A stretch of DNA of 64,000 nucleotides from CAZKCI01 sp964551475 (GTDB taxonomy: Bacteria > Auribacterota > Erginobacteria > Erginobacterales > CAZKCI01). The stretch's first letter is position 1; every line of letters starts with the position of its first letter. Shown in pieces: positions 28,710 to 36,777 of this stretch. The DNA lies in the NCBI GenBank assembly GCA_964551475.1, contig CAZKCI010000064.1, forward strand, positions 55,635 through 119,634, given 5' to 3'. The position numbers and the translations under genes are program-made. Below the pieces are notes generated by a model, which worked only from the letters and a program-made list of their open reading frames with translations, was not told where the DNA came from and searched no databases.

Positions 28710-31433
28710 TTACCTCGTTGCGGGGCTGTCCCCCGCCTCTCCGAAGCCGGCCGCGCTGAAGTTCCTGATCGACCAGAGCCCCGTCGATCCCCGGAAAATG
28801 GCGGGCTGCGCCTTCCCGTCGCCGTTGAAGTCCGCGGGAACCGGACTGTCCGCTCGGGAACCGAAATAGATGCGCGACAGATCGCGGATCGACCAGAGCC
28901 CGGCGGAGCCGCGGAAGACGGCCGCCTCCCAGGTGCCGTCGCCGTCATAGTCGCCGGCGGCGGTCTGGTCGGGGGCGGAGCCGAAGTAGAACCTGGTCGC
29001 CCCCGAGGCTGACCAGAGCGTCGTGGAGGGGCGGAAGACGGCCGGCTCCCGCGTCCCGTCCCCGTTGTAGTCGCCGGTCACGGGAAGATCGCCGTCGGCG
29101 CCGAAATAAACCCGCGTGACGTTCCGGATCCCCCACCAGCCCTGGGCGGATCGGAAAAGGGCGGCCTCGGTCCTCCCGTCCCCGTTGTAATCCCCGGGGA
29201 AAGGCCGGTCGCTCGCGCTGCCGAAGTAGAACCGGGTGAGGTTCCGGATCGACCAGAGGCCGCCGCTTCCGCGGTAGACGGCGATCTTGGTCGTGCCGTC
29301 GCCGTTGTAATCTCCGGAAACGACCGTGTCCTGGGAATTCCCGAAGCCGACCCGGGTTATCCCCCGGATGGACCACATGCCTCCGATCGGACGGAAGACG
29401 GCGATCTCCGCCGTGCCGTCTCCGTTGTAGTCCCCGCTCTCCGGCGCTCCGTCGGCAACCCCGGTGGAGAAGAGACCGCCGGCGGGGTCTCCCAGGAGGT
29501 TGAAATCGTACAGGTTCATCATCCACTTGTAATCCAGCAGGGCCTCGGCGAGGGCTTGTTTGGCGGAGTAAAGAGCTCGGCCCGCACTCTCGCCGACGAC
29601 GATTCGGCGGAGGTATTCATAACCGATCCCGGACGAGGTCGGGCTTCCGTCGAAGTTCCCGTACGTGTCCTTATAGCTGTCGCCCCAGGAGTCGCGCGTC
29701 GCCGCCACGGTGGCGATGCCGCCGTGCTGGAGAAGGGAATACTGAAGGTTGGTCGCATACTCCGGGTGCCCGGTCTGACAGGAGTCCTGATAGGTGAAGG
29801 CGGGACGCCGGTCGCTCAAGCCGGAGCAGTAAGATCTCTGAAACAGCGTCCCGTCCCAGCAGGGGTAGTATCCCACCATCGCCGAATCGCTGTTGCCGTG
29901 TCCCGACCAGCAGACGACCCCGTAGGGCACGGCGGACCAGCGGTCGGAAACGAGCGTCCCGCCCCGCAATTCCTGCTCGGACGGATAGACCGAATCCGCC
30001 CCGCACGGCCCGGAGCCTTGCTGGTACATCCGGAAGGTGGAGAATCCGTTGGGCGAGAGGAAGGCGTTCCGCATCTGCTCGGCGAGAGGGGCCAGATCGT
30101 AGCCCGCGGCCAGGAAGCTCATCGGGAGCAGGGCGCTTTTCCGCCAGCCGATCTCCACCTCGTTCTCGTAGGTCATAATCTTCCGGAGGATCGAATCCAG
30201 CGCGGCGTAGTCGGAGTCGTAGATCGGGACGCGTCCGACGTAGACCTCGGGGAAGATATCCACTCCGCCCGGCTGCGTGTCGTACCAGTACTCCCCGAAA
30301 TAGCCGTTGGCGTTCAGGTCCCAGTTCCCGGTCAGGTCGGCGTAATAATAGTCGGTCGGCGAGACGTCGAAGAAGTACTCCGTTTGCCTCACCCAAGGCC
30401 AGCAGAGCTTCATGGGCATATCGCCCTGCACGCTCTCGTTATAGTCCGGGTAGGGGTCCCCGATCAGGAGAACATATTGGATCCCGAGGGAAAGGTAATT
30501 GTCCTGGAGCCACTTCCTGATCTTCTCCGGGTTGTGGTTGGGCGCCTGGCCGACCTTCGCCCCCCATTCGGTTTCCGTGACGACCAGAACGCCGTACCCT
30601 CGCCGGCGCTGATGCGCTACGAAGGAAGAGAGTTCGACGCTGCCGGACGGAACGGCGGAGGTGGTGATTATGACGTAGTCGTAGGCGGTCGCAGGAGACT
30701 TCCCCTCCGCCGGGGGCGGGTAAAATGCTTTGGCCGAGGAGTAGTTGTCGAAAAGAAGCGGGGCGAGGTCGTCCAGGGACGAATCCTCCACCAGACCTTT
30801 GGGAAGATCGCCCGGTCCCCGCCGGTAGGTGATATTGACCGTCGCCTGACGAACCAGCGTCAATCGACCGGAAAGGGAATGATATTGAAAGGGGGAGAAA
30901 GCGATTTCGACCGAGAGCCATTTCCTCATCCGTCCGGCGGTAAGGAGTCTGATCGTTTCGACGGGGACGCTCCCTCCCGGGGGGGCTGGCGCCGCCCCCC
31001 CCGGCCCGTTTCCGCGGGGGGACATCAGCACCGGCGAGGGGGCGAGCTTGAGATGGTGACGCCCCGGCAGGACCTCCGAGCTCAGGGAGAGCACCTCGGC
31101 TTTTACGCTGGTGATATCGCTCTCCGGAGGGAGGAGTATCCGGTATATCCGCACGGGCAGGAGCGGAGCGCCGGGCGAACCGGAAGGCTTAAAGCCGTCC
31201 ATCCGGATGACCTCCGTCCCGTCCCGATCCTTGTTTACGAAGAACTCCCCCGCCTCCAAGGCGACGGTCACGCCGCCCTCCTCCCCCCTTCCGCCCGTCT
31301 CTACCGCCGCGCAGATGGCTGGCCATCCGGAGATGGGGGAGAGGGCGAGAAGCAGGACGGCGCTCACCCGGAATATGAGGGGAATATGCCGCCTCTCGGC
31401 GGAAATCCGTAGCTGCGTTCCGGGAATTCTCAT
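28710..31433 (-). CDS. Secreted C25-family (gingipain-type) cysteine protease with FG-GAP/VCBS-like repeats
   Basis: 907 aa. A signal peptide (VSAVLLLALSPISGWPA) is followed by a propeptide-like region to about 220. The C25 domain has IITTSAVPSGSVELSSFVAH, YVLLIGDPYPDYNESV, the catalytic histidine in VVCWSGHGNSDS and the catalytic cysteine in TYQDSCQTGHPEY. The C-terminal 280 residues are six 46-47-residue repeats of the form GDYNGDGTxExAVFR...LWSIRxxTRxYFGS, each with a DxNxDG calcium-binding loop, likely folding as a beta-propeller. No sorting domain is obvious. It is transcribed against its left neighbours. A surface or secreted protein-degrading role is likely. Confidence 0.88.
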   Translation of the reverse strand: MRIPGTQLRISAERRHIPLIFRVSAVLLLALSPISGWPAICAAVETGGRGEEGGVTVALEAGEFFVNKDRDGTEVIRMDGFKPSGSPGAPLLPVRIYRILLPPESDITSVKAEVLSLSSEVLPGRHHLKLAPSPVLMSPRGNGPGGAAPAPPGGSVPVETIRLLTAGRMRKWLSVEIAFSPFQYHSLSGRLTLVRQATVNITYRRGPGDLPKGLVEDSSLDDLAPLLFDNYSSAKAFYPPPAEGKSPATAYDYVIITTSAVPSGSVELSSFVAHQRRRGYGVLVVTETEWGAKVGQAPNHNPEKIRKWLQDNYLSLGIQYVLLIGDPYPDYNESVQGDMPMKLCWPWVRQTEYFFDVSPTDYYYADLTGNWDLNANGYFGEYWYDTQPGGVDIFPEVYVGRVPIYDSDYAALDSILRKIMTYENEVEIGWRKSALLPMSFLAAGYDLAPLAEQMRNAFLSPNGFSTFRMYQQGSGPCGADSVYPSEQELRGGTLVSDRWSAVPYGVVCWSGHGNSDSAMVGYYPCWDGTLFQRSYCSGLSDRRPAFTYQDSCQTGHPEYATNLQYSLLQHGGIATVAATRDSWGDSYKDTYGNFDGSPTSSGIGYEYLRRIVVGESAGRALYSAKQALAEALLDYKWMMNLYDFNLLGDPAGGLFSTGVADGAPESGDYNGDGTAEIAVFRPIGGMWSIRGITRVGFGNSQDTVVSGDYNGDGTTKIAVYRGSGGLWSIRNLTRFYFGSASDRPFPGDYNGDGRTEAALFRSAQGWWGIRNVTRVYFGADGDLPVTGDYNGDGTREPAVFRPSTTLWSASGATRFYFGSAPDQTAAGDYDGDGTWEAAVFRGSAGLWSIRDLSRIYFGSRADSPVPADFNGDGKAQPAIFRGSTGLWSIRNFSAAGFGEAGDSPATR

Positions 31434-31505
31434 CCGACAGGATTATATCATTTGGATATTGACGGACTGAAAGCAAAAGCCGTTTTCGGCGGGGCAAAAC
31501 TTGAG

Positions 31506-31562
31506 AAGGGAGGAGGGACGGTGGCAACTTGTCAACTTGCCGCACGGGGGGAACGGCCGTTT
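31506..31562. repeat. 57-bp direct repeat, copy 1
   Basis: A 57-nt block starting AAGGGAGGAGGGACGGTGGC is repeated without change at 35651-35707. It lies in the 220-nt gap upstream of the C25 protease. The two copies bracket the brnTA / radical SAM / 34.5-kb gene pair segment, in the same orientation. Confidence 0.9.
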
Positions 31563-31596
31563 CCGGCCATTTGTCAGGTAAATTATGCCTTTCATA

Positions 31597-31629
31597 GGGG
31601 GTCGGAACTTGGCATCCGATTAACCGATA
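31597..31629. repeat. GGGGGTCRGAMCT repeat, copy 1
   Basis: A 33-nt block GGGGGTCGGAACTTGGCATC... ending ATTAACCGATA recurs with four changes at 34263-34295. After each copy a GCCGGTGCTGG word follows, directly here and about 90 nt later in the second copy. It abuts the truncated BrnT and so marks the break in that gene. Confidence 0.8.
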
Positions 31630-31653
31630 GCCGGTGCTGGTCCGACCTGTTTC

Positions 31654-31869
31654 GTGTATGGTATTGACTTCGTTGAAGCTCAAGCGCTATGGGCGGATGT
31701 CAGTCGAGTGGAAATCCCCGCACGGACAAAGGATGAGCCGAGGCTGTTGGCGATAGGGAAGATTGAGCAGAAACACTGGACCGCAGTCATCACTCATCGA
31801 AGGAACAGGATACGAATCATAGCGGTCAGACGATCGAGGACAGAGGAGATCCAGATGTCTGAAAGCTAA
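31654..31869 (+). pseudogene. BrnT-family toxin, N-terminally truncated
   Basis: The 71 residues match the BrnT toxin from its second helix on: YGIDFVEAQALWADVSRVEI, TKDEPRLLAIGKI, HWTAVITHRRNRIRIIAVRR. The first 15-20 residues of BrnT, with the conserved FEWD-type start, are missing. A stop lies in frame 27 nt upstream and the repeat at 31597 occupies the missing part. The GTG at 31654 has no ribosome-binding site. The RNase-fold core is present, but the toxin is probably inactive. Confidence 0.75.
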
Positions 31870-32087
31870 AGAGTTTGATACCAAGTTCGAAAAGGGAGAA
31901 AACCTCACCCAATACCTTGACCTGGCCAAGGCAAGACGCCCCGATCAAGAGCTCTCGGCGAGTCAATGTCGACTTCCCCAACTGGATGGTTCGCTCCCTG
32001 GACAAGGAAGCCGACCGGCTCGGCGTGACCCGCCCATCCATCATCAAGGTCTGGATTTCGGAGCGGCTCAAAGAGAAGACCGCCTGA
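31859..32087 (+). pseudogene. BrnA-family antitoxin, frameshifted
   Basis: One frame encodes the BrnA start KAKEFDTKFEKGENLTQYLD followed by LAKARRPDQE. The continuation SRRVNVDFPNWMVRSLDKEA, then RLGVTRPSIIKVWISERL, lies in another frame. One extra base near 31951-31955 (CAAGAGCTCTCGGCG) would restore a full BrnA. The start is also degraded: CTG at 31859 takes the place of the usual ATG. With the truncated toxin upstream, the module looks dead, unless the frameshift is an assembly error. Confidence 0.75.
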
Positions 32088-32223
32088 AACACCAGGGATT
32101 CGAACACGCAATCAAGAATCTCGCAGTTCGGTCCGGGCCACCCGCGCCGTCCCGCTCCCACCGCTCATCTCGTGCTACGTTCGCAGACAGGCGCATCGAA
32201 TCCGGATCGAGAGAGGAACCGCA

Positions 32224-34230
32224 ATGAAAGGCGCGGATTTATTTGCGAAGATTGCTTCCGTGCCGCCTCTGTCAGAACTGCATCCTAAAATCGGCGCATT
32301 CTTCAAGAACTACCTCGCCGGCGAGAAAGCCGTTCGCTTCGGGGACAAGTGGGTGTTGAACACCCAGTTCCCTCCCTTTCCGAGCCTGGCCTTCAACGGA
32401 TTGGCCGCTCAACTCCTGGATACGTCCGGCTGCAATAACCTGTATTCGGTCACTATCGCGGTCACCAACCGATGTCAGTTCAACTGCTGGCATTGCTACA
32501 ATGCCGGCCGCAATCAGCGCGACACTCCCCTGAAGGTCTTACGTGGGCTCGCCGCGGGGCTGCAGGATCACGGGGCAGTCATGGTCGACCTCACGGGGGG
32601 GGAGCCGCTTCTCCGGCGAGACCTGGAGAAGATCTGTGCGAGCTTCGACGACCGTTCCTGCCTCATTGTCGGCACCACCGGCTGGGGTCTTACGGAGGAT
32701 CGGGCTCGATCACTTCGCGACAGCGGAGTCTTTGCGGTGGGCATCAGCCTGGACTGCGCGAACGAGCGAGAACATGACCGCCGTCGCGGCCGGGAGGGGG
32801 CTTTCCGCGCAGCCGCGCAAGCGCTGGCCGTGGCTGCGAAAGCCGGGCTTTATCCCTATGTCGTCGCGGTCGCTGTGCGAGAGTTCCTCGAGCCCGGCCA
32901 TTTCTATCGGTTTATGCAGTTGGCCAAGGATCTCGGAGCTTTGGAGGTGCATTTGCTGGAACCGTGCCCCACGGGAAGAATCGCCGGCCGGGCGGACTTG
33001 GCCCTGACCGAGGCGGAGCGCCGGCAAATCGTCGCATATCAACAGGCCGTGTCCAAGCGCGAGGATCTTCCGATTCTTTCCGCTTTTACATATCTTGAGG
33101 GGCCGGATGCCTTCGGGTGCGGGGCGGGGCTGACGCATATCTATATCGACGGCTCCGGCGAGCTGTGCCCCTGCAACCTTGTGCCGCTGTCTTTCGGCAA
33201 CGTGGCCCGGGAACCCCTGGAAATCCCCCTGCAGCGAATGCGCCGATATTTTCCCCGACCGCGGCCAACATGCGTCGGAATAACACTGGCTCCCCACATC
33301 GGGAGGAATGCTCTGCCGACGCCGCCGGACATTTCTTGCGCTATTTGCAATCAGCATCTGCCGGGAGAGCATGCTTTGCCTGAATTCTTCCGGGTTCGGG
33401 CGGAAGCGGACGAAGCCGTCGACGCCGCGGACCTGGCTCGAGCCTACGACAAAGTGCACGAGGACTATGACGATTTTTGGACGGTCGAAGCCGGCGCACC
33501 GGTGAGGGAACTGATTCAGCGCTTGCCTTGGCAGGGAACGGAAAGAGTATTCGAGGCCGGATGCGGCTCCGGGTTCGCCACGGTTTTATTGGCCGAAATG
33601 CTGACTAAGGGGGGGTCCCTGACGGCGCTGGATATCTCGGAGGGAATGCAACTAATCGCCCGCCGCCGCGTGCAAGACTTGGGGCTGCGCAACGTGGAAT
33701 TCAAGTGCGGCGACGCGTTGGAGCTTCTGCGGTCCGTCCGCGCTTGTGATCTGGTCTTCTCCAGTTGGGTTCTCGGTTACATCCCCATTGCGCCTTTCCT
33801 GGCCGCCGCCAACCAGGCCTTGAAATCGGAGGGACGGCTGGCTTTCATCGTTCATAAGGAGAATTCCCCCCGGCGCGAGTTCGGCCTGTTCGCCAAGTTG
33901 ATTGCGCGTGATCCTTCGGCTCTGCTCAAGCAGGTGTCTTTTGGTTTTCCGCGCAGCGCCGATCATGTTCGTGAGCAATTGCAGACCGCGGGGTTGGAGC
34001 CCATTGACGTCTGGGAGGGCTGCTGCGCTTTCCGGTATCCAAGCGCAGAGCGAGTGCTTGAACACCTGCTCAAATCGGGCGCGGGCACGGTATTCTTTGA
34101 AGCTATAGACCGCGCCAAGCGCGATGGCCTCAGGCGGGAATTTCTTGGTCTATTAAGGGAGCAACGGGATTCGGAAGACGGTTTTGTCGTCCGCCACGAC
34201 TATGTGGCCTGCATTGCCGGGAAGAGCTGA
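32224..34230 (+). CDS. Radical SAM protein fused to a class I SAM-dependent methyltransferase
   Basis: 668 aa with two catalytic halves. The N-terminal radical SAM domain has the cluster motif CQFNCWHC (Cys84, 88, 91) after TIAVTNR, the glycine motif VDLTGGEPLLRRD, and a C-terminal extension with cysteines (FGCGAGL, GELCPCNL, SCAIC) like SPASM/Twitch auxiliary-cluster regions. From about 400 a Rossmann methyltransferase follows: RVFEAGCGSGFATVLL (motif I), LTALDISEGM, and VFSSWVLGYIPI. One chain using SAM in both radical and polar chemistry is rare. No precursor peptide or transporter is next to it, so the substrate is unknown. Confidence 0.85.
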   Translation: MKGADLFAKIASVPPLSELHPKIGAFFKNYLAGEKAVRFGDKWVLNTQFPPFPSLAFNGLAAQLLDTSGCNNLYSVTIAVTNRCQFNCWHCYNAGRNQRDTPLKVLRGLAAGLQDHGAVMVDLTGGEPLLRRDLEKICASFDDRSCLIVGTTGWGLTEDRARSLRDSGVFAVGISLDCANEREHDRRRGREGAFRAAAQALAVAAKAGLYPYVVAVAVREFLEPGHFYRFMQLAKDLGALEVHLLEPCPTGRIAGRADLALTEAERRQIVAYQQAVSKREDLPILSAFTYLEGPDAFGCGAGLTHIYIDGSGELCPCNLVPLSFGNVAREPLEIPLQRMRRYFPRPRPTCVGITLAPHIGRNALPTPPDISCAICNQHLPGEHALPEFFRVRAEADEAVDAADLARAYDKVHEDYDDFWTVEAGAPVRELIQRLPWQGTERVFEAGCGSGFATVLLAEMLTKGGSLTALDISEGMQLIARRRVQDLGLRNVEFKCGDALELLRSVRACDLVFSSWVLGYIPIAPFLAAANQALKSEGRLAFIVHKENSPRREFGLFAKLIARDPSALLKQVSFGFPRSADHVREQLQTAGLEPIDVWEGCCAFRYPSAERVLEHLLKSGAGTVFFEAIDRAKRDGLRREFLGLLREQRDSEDGFVVRHDYVACIAGKS

Positions 34231-34262
34231 TACAAACCGTTGAAAAATGCAAAAATTCAATC

Positions 34263-34295
34263 GGGGGTCAGACCTCGGCATCCGATTGACCGATA
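34263..34295. repeat. GGGGGTCRGAMCT repeat, copy 2
   Basis: The block GGGGGTCAGACCTCGGCATC... ending ATTGACCGATA is the partner of 31597-31629. It lies just downstream of the radical SAM fusion gene. Confidence 0.8.
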
Positions 34296-34330
34296 AGGGG
34301 ATACGCATTTAAAGTGGTAAAAAACAGCCT

Positions 34331-34369
34331 TTGAAACAACTTTTTCCGATCGGAATGAAGTTGTTTCAA
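34331..34369. repeat. CCGATCGG-core palindrome, copy E
   Basis: TTGAAACAACTT pairs with AAGTTGTTTCAA across TTTTCCGATCGGAATG. The right arm has one extra base and three central positions do not pair. It lies in the 280-nt gap before the secreted protein at 34511; the rest of the gap shows no gene. Confidence 0.75.
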
Positions 34370-34510
34370 TATTGGCTGGGCGGGAGCCGGTGCTGGCCGG
34401 TCCCGCTTCGCGGGCGACCGTGTTCAATGGGGCGGGGGCCGGCGGGGCAATATCCCGCCCTCCCCGCTCAATCTCGCAAACTGTTCGGCAACCCATAAAG
34501 AGAGGTCGAC

Positions 34511-35392
34511 ATGCATCTACGGACGCCATGGCTATTCGTCGCGGGCCTGATCCTGTCCCTGGCCCTAGGGAATGTCACCATATTCGGACAGAGGAACGAG
34601 ACTTCAGGGCCCCCCGCTGTCCGCTGGGGAGGCCCTGGTTATGACGAGACTCGCGTGAGATTGGGGTCAACTCGGTTCGTCGCGCAACGAGGCGGAGTGG
34701 ATGAGAGCACCAAGAAGGATTTGATCGAGATCTGGGTCGATGCCGAGAAAACGTATCTGGATCTGGCCCAGGTCATCCTGTCTTCGAATGATGGGAAGAT
34801 ATCGGCGACATCCATCCGGTGCGGGAAATCGCAGAAGCATTTAACCGCGGCCTGGATAGGCCTGTTCCTGGCCGACGACCTGATCCCGTTGCCGGACGAA
34901 GGAAGACTGGTGGCCAAGGACTCTTCGGGGAATCGCTTGCTGGATGAACCCGTTGACGTGAAGATGATCAAGTCGCTCCTCTCTCCAAACGGACCCTCGA
35001 CAAAGATTGGGGTGGAAGAGGAGATCTGGGCTTTGGAAGAGGCGTATTTCGCAAACCTCTATAAGGCGGACTACGAAGGAGTGCTTGCCCTTACGCACAG
35101 TCAATTCCTCGGCTGGCCGTCCGACGCGCCGCAACCGATCGATAAGGGCGGGTCCGCTCGTTTCATGAAGCAGTTGATCTCCCAGCCCACTCCCTGCACC
35201 TTCACGATCGAACGAGGGGGTATCCGCGTGTTGGGCGCGGTCGCGCTGACCCAATACACCATTCGCGTCAGCTGCGCTGCCGCCGCTGCCGGGGCGAAAA
35301 CGCAAACTTCGCGGATAACCCATACATGGTTGAAAGAGGGCGCGTCCTGGAAGTTGCTGGGGGGCATGAGCTACGATCGGGGTGGGCAATGA
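34511..35392 (+). CDS. Secreted protein with C-terminal NTF2/SnoaL-like domain
   Basis: 293 aa; signal peptide WLFVAGLILSLALGNVTIFG. The first half (about 45-155) is a beta-rich domain I do not recognise. The second half (about 165-290) has the cone-shaped NTF2-like pattern EEIWALEEAYFANLYKADYE and HTWLKEGASWKLLGGMSY, as in DUF4440/SnoaL proteins that bind small ligands or act as enzymes. The gene overlaps the small membrane protein downstream by ATGA. There is no recognisable link to the radical SAM enzyme upstream. Confidence 0.65.
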   Translation: MHLRTPWLFVAGLILSLALGNVTIFGQRNETSGPPAVRWGGPGYDETRVRLGSTRFVAQRGGVDESTKKDLIEIWVDAEKTYLDLAQVILSSNDGKISATSIRCGKSQKHLTAAWIGLFLADDLIPLPDEGRLVAKDSSGNRLLDEPVDVKMIKSLLSPNGPSTKIGVEEEIWALEEAYFANLYKADYEGVLALTHSQFLGWPSDAPQPIDKGGSARFMKQLISQPTPCTFTIERGGIRVLGAVALTQYTIRVSCAAAAAGAKTQTSRITHTWLKEGASWKLLGGMSYDRGGQ

Positions 35393-35652
35393 ACGTCGTG
35401 TGGGATCCGATCTACTCCGTCAACCTGGTCTTGTGCGCAGTCATCCTGGGCTTGGGCATCGTAGACTGGCGCCGCTCGCGGAAGAGGTTCACCCTTTATG
35501 TCGGCATCGCCTTCGGCCTGTTCGGGCTGTCTCATCTGGCAACGATTCTTGGGCTGAAGGATTCGCTGGAGACGGCGCTGATCATCGTTCGGACGCTTGC
35601 GTATGTGCTGGTGGCGTTCGCGCTGTACCAGGCGGCGTTCAGGGCGAAGTAA
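35389..35652 (+). CDS. Small three-helix membrane protein
   Basis: 87 aa with three hydrophobic segments: IYSVNLVLCAVILGLGIV, FTLYVGIAFGLFGLSHLATIL and ALIIVRTLAYVLVAFALYQ. The loops are short and basic (DWRRSRKR). I do not recognise the family. The ATGA overlap with the secreted protein upstream suggests that the two are made together. The stop codon is the first base group of the 57-bp repeat copy 2. Confidence 0.65.
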   Translation: MNVVWDPIYSVNLVLCAVILGLGIVDWRRSRKRFTLYVGIAFGLFGLSHLATILGLKDSLETALIIVRTLAYVLVAFALYQAAFRAK

Positions 35653-35707
35653 GGGAGGAGGGACGGTGGCAACTTGTCAACTTGCCGCACGGGGGGAACG
35701 GCCGTTT
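35651..35707. repeat. 57-bp direct repeat, copy 2
   Basis: Identical to 31506-31562. It begins at the stop codon of the small membrane protein gene. After the block the two copies diverge by an apparent 10-nt insertion or deletion (CCGGCCATTT is present only in copy 1). Confidence 0.9.
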
Positions 35708-35746
35708 GTCAACCGGGCTACGGAGAGAGGCGCTAAATATTTATTC

Positions 35747-35806
35747 GGCTCGGATCGCGACCCCGATAGTCCCGCATATCTGCCGGGACTATCGGGGCAG
35801 GCATGA
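35747..35806. repeat. Hairpin repeat CCCCGATAGTCCC / GGGACTATCGGGG, copy 1
   Basis: Perfect 13-bp arms at 35761-35773 and 35785-35797 surround an 11-nt loop; GGCTCGGATCGCGA precedes and GGCA..GTCGCT..CCAC follows, tying it to the REP-like family. A near-identical copy is at 36584-36660. Confidence 0.85.
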
Positions 35807-35848
35807 ATGTCGCTTCCACGGCTTCCACGGAAACAGAGCTTGCCTTCA

Positions 35849-35880
35849 CACATAACAATGTGTGAATATATGTGTGGAGG
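35849..35880 (+). promoter_or_regulatory. vapB leader dyad and ribosome-binding site
   Basis: CACACATAACAATGTGTG and a further ATGTGTGG form an inverted repeat just before GGAGG (35876-35880), the ribosome-binding site 8 nt upstream of the ATG at 35889. The dyad is a plausible VapB operator. Confidence 0.5.
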
Positions 35881-35888
35881 TGATGGCG

Positions 35889-36089
35889 ATGGCTACGAAT
35901 CTGCAATTGGACGACCGGCTCATCCGGCAGGCCGTGGCGCTGGGCGGGCATCGCACCAAGAAGGCGGCGGTGACGCAGGCGCTCGCCGATTACATCCGGC
36001 ATCTGCAACAGGAGAGAATCGTTGGCCTGTTCGGAACGGTGGATTTTGACCCGGCCTACGACTACAAGAAGCAGAGAGGGAGGCGGTGA
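35889..36089 (+). CDS. VapB-type antitoxin
   Basis: 66 aa from ATG 35889, the start best placed relative to GGAGG. The ribbon-helix-helix segment MATNLQLDDRLIRQAVALGG and HRTKKAAVTQALADYI is the usual type II VapB / Arc-like DNA-binding head, followed by a toxin-wrapping tail (GLFGTVDFDPAYDYKKQRG). It overlaps vapC by ATGAGG, the standard coupling. It should autorepress through the dyad upstream. Confidence 0.88.
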   Translation: MATNLQLDDRLIRQAVALGGHRTKKAAVTQALADYIRHLQQERIVGLFGTVDFDPAYDYKKQRGRR

Positions 36090-36520
36090 GGGTCCTGGTC
36101 GACACCAGCGTCTGGTCGCTAGCCCTGCGGCGCGGCGAACAAGCCCAAGGAAGCGAGGCGTCGGAATTGCGGCGGCTCATTGCGGCGCATCTGGTGGAAA
36201 TCATCGGTCCCATCCGACAGGAAGTCCTGTCCGGCGTGCATGACGCGGCAACCTTCGCACGGCTGGAATCCCATCTCCAAGCCTTTCCGGACGCAGCCGC
36301 CCTGACGGAGGACTACGTGACGGCGGCCAGATACTTCAACGTCTGCCGCTCCCGGGGAGTTCAGGGTTCGAACACCGATTTTTTGATCTGCGCGGTGGCG
36401 GCGCGGAGCGGTTTCGCGATATTCACGACCGACCAGGACTTTGCGCTTTTCGCAAAGCATCTGCCCATAATCCTGCACGAATTCAATAAGCACAACGGGG
36501 CAGGATTGAGAAGAAGGTAG
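36086..36520 (+). CDS. VapC toxin, PIN-domain ribonuclease
   Basis: A 144-aa PIN-domain protein. The acidic active site is complete: RVLVDTSVWSLALRR (first Asp), EIIGPIRQEVLSG (Glu), and GVQGSNTDFLICAVAARSG with FTTDQDFALFA (Asp residues). VapC toxins cleave tRNA or rRNA when the antitoxin is lost. The start (GTG) overlaps vapB. The tail after ILHEF (NKHNGAGLRRR) is basic. It is intact and, unlike the brnTA pair, could be active. It ends the accessory stretch before pgsA. Confidence 0.9.
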   Translation: MRVLVDTSVWSLALRRGEQAQGSEASELRRLIAAHLVEIIGPIRQEVLSGVHDAATFARLESHLQAFPDAAALTEDYVTAARYFNVCRSRGVQGSNTDFLICAVAARSGFAIFTTDQDFALFAKHLPIILHEFNKHNGAGLRRR

Positions 36521-36525
36521 AAGCC

Positions 36526-36660
36526 CCTTCCCCTCACCCCAACCCTCTCCCGGCAGAGACGCGGGGAGAGGGGGAAAAGGGGGGGCTCGGATCGCGACCC
36601 CGATAGTCCCGCATATCTGCCGGGACTATCGGGGCAGGCAGGAAGGTCGCTCCCACAGGC
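36526..36660. repeat. CCCTCTCCCGGCAGAGAC hairpin and second CCCCGATAGTCCC hairpin
   Basis: At 36526-36577 is a C-rich/G-rich hairpin with CCCTCTCCC and GGGGAGAGGG arms, a type common in gaps of many bacterial genomes. From 36584 to 36660 is copy 2 of the hairpin repeat at 35747, with arms at 36598-36610 and 36622-36634. The pair of copies flanks vapBC. Confidence 0.8.
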
Positions 36661-36777
36661 TCGGCAGGCGGGGATGCCGATTCCACTCAATGAGTGTGGA
36701 ATTGCCGGGCGAGTCCGCATATAATCCCCATCGTTCCTGCGGGTGGCGCGGCACGCCTCCCGGCCGGACGATTGAAA

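Noticed and set aside
29556..31412. Long open frame of 618 codons on the plus strand opposite the C25 protease
   Set aside because: It is the antisense shadow of a GC-rich gene. The minus-strand frame has a signal peptide, catalytic motifs and repeats, while this one has Arg/Gly-rich low-information sequence.
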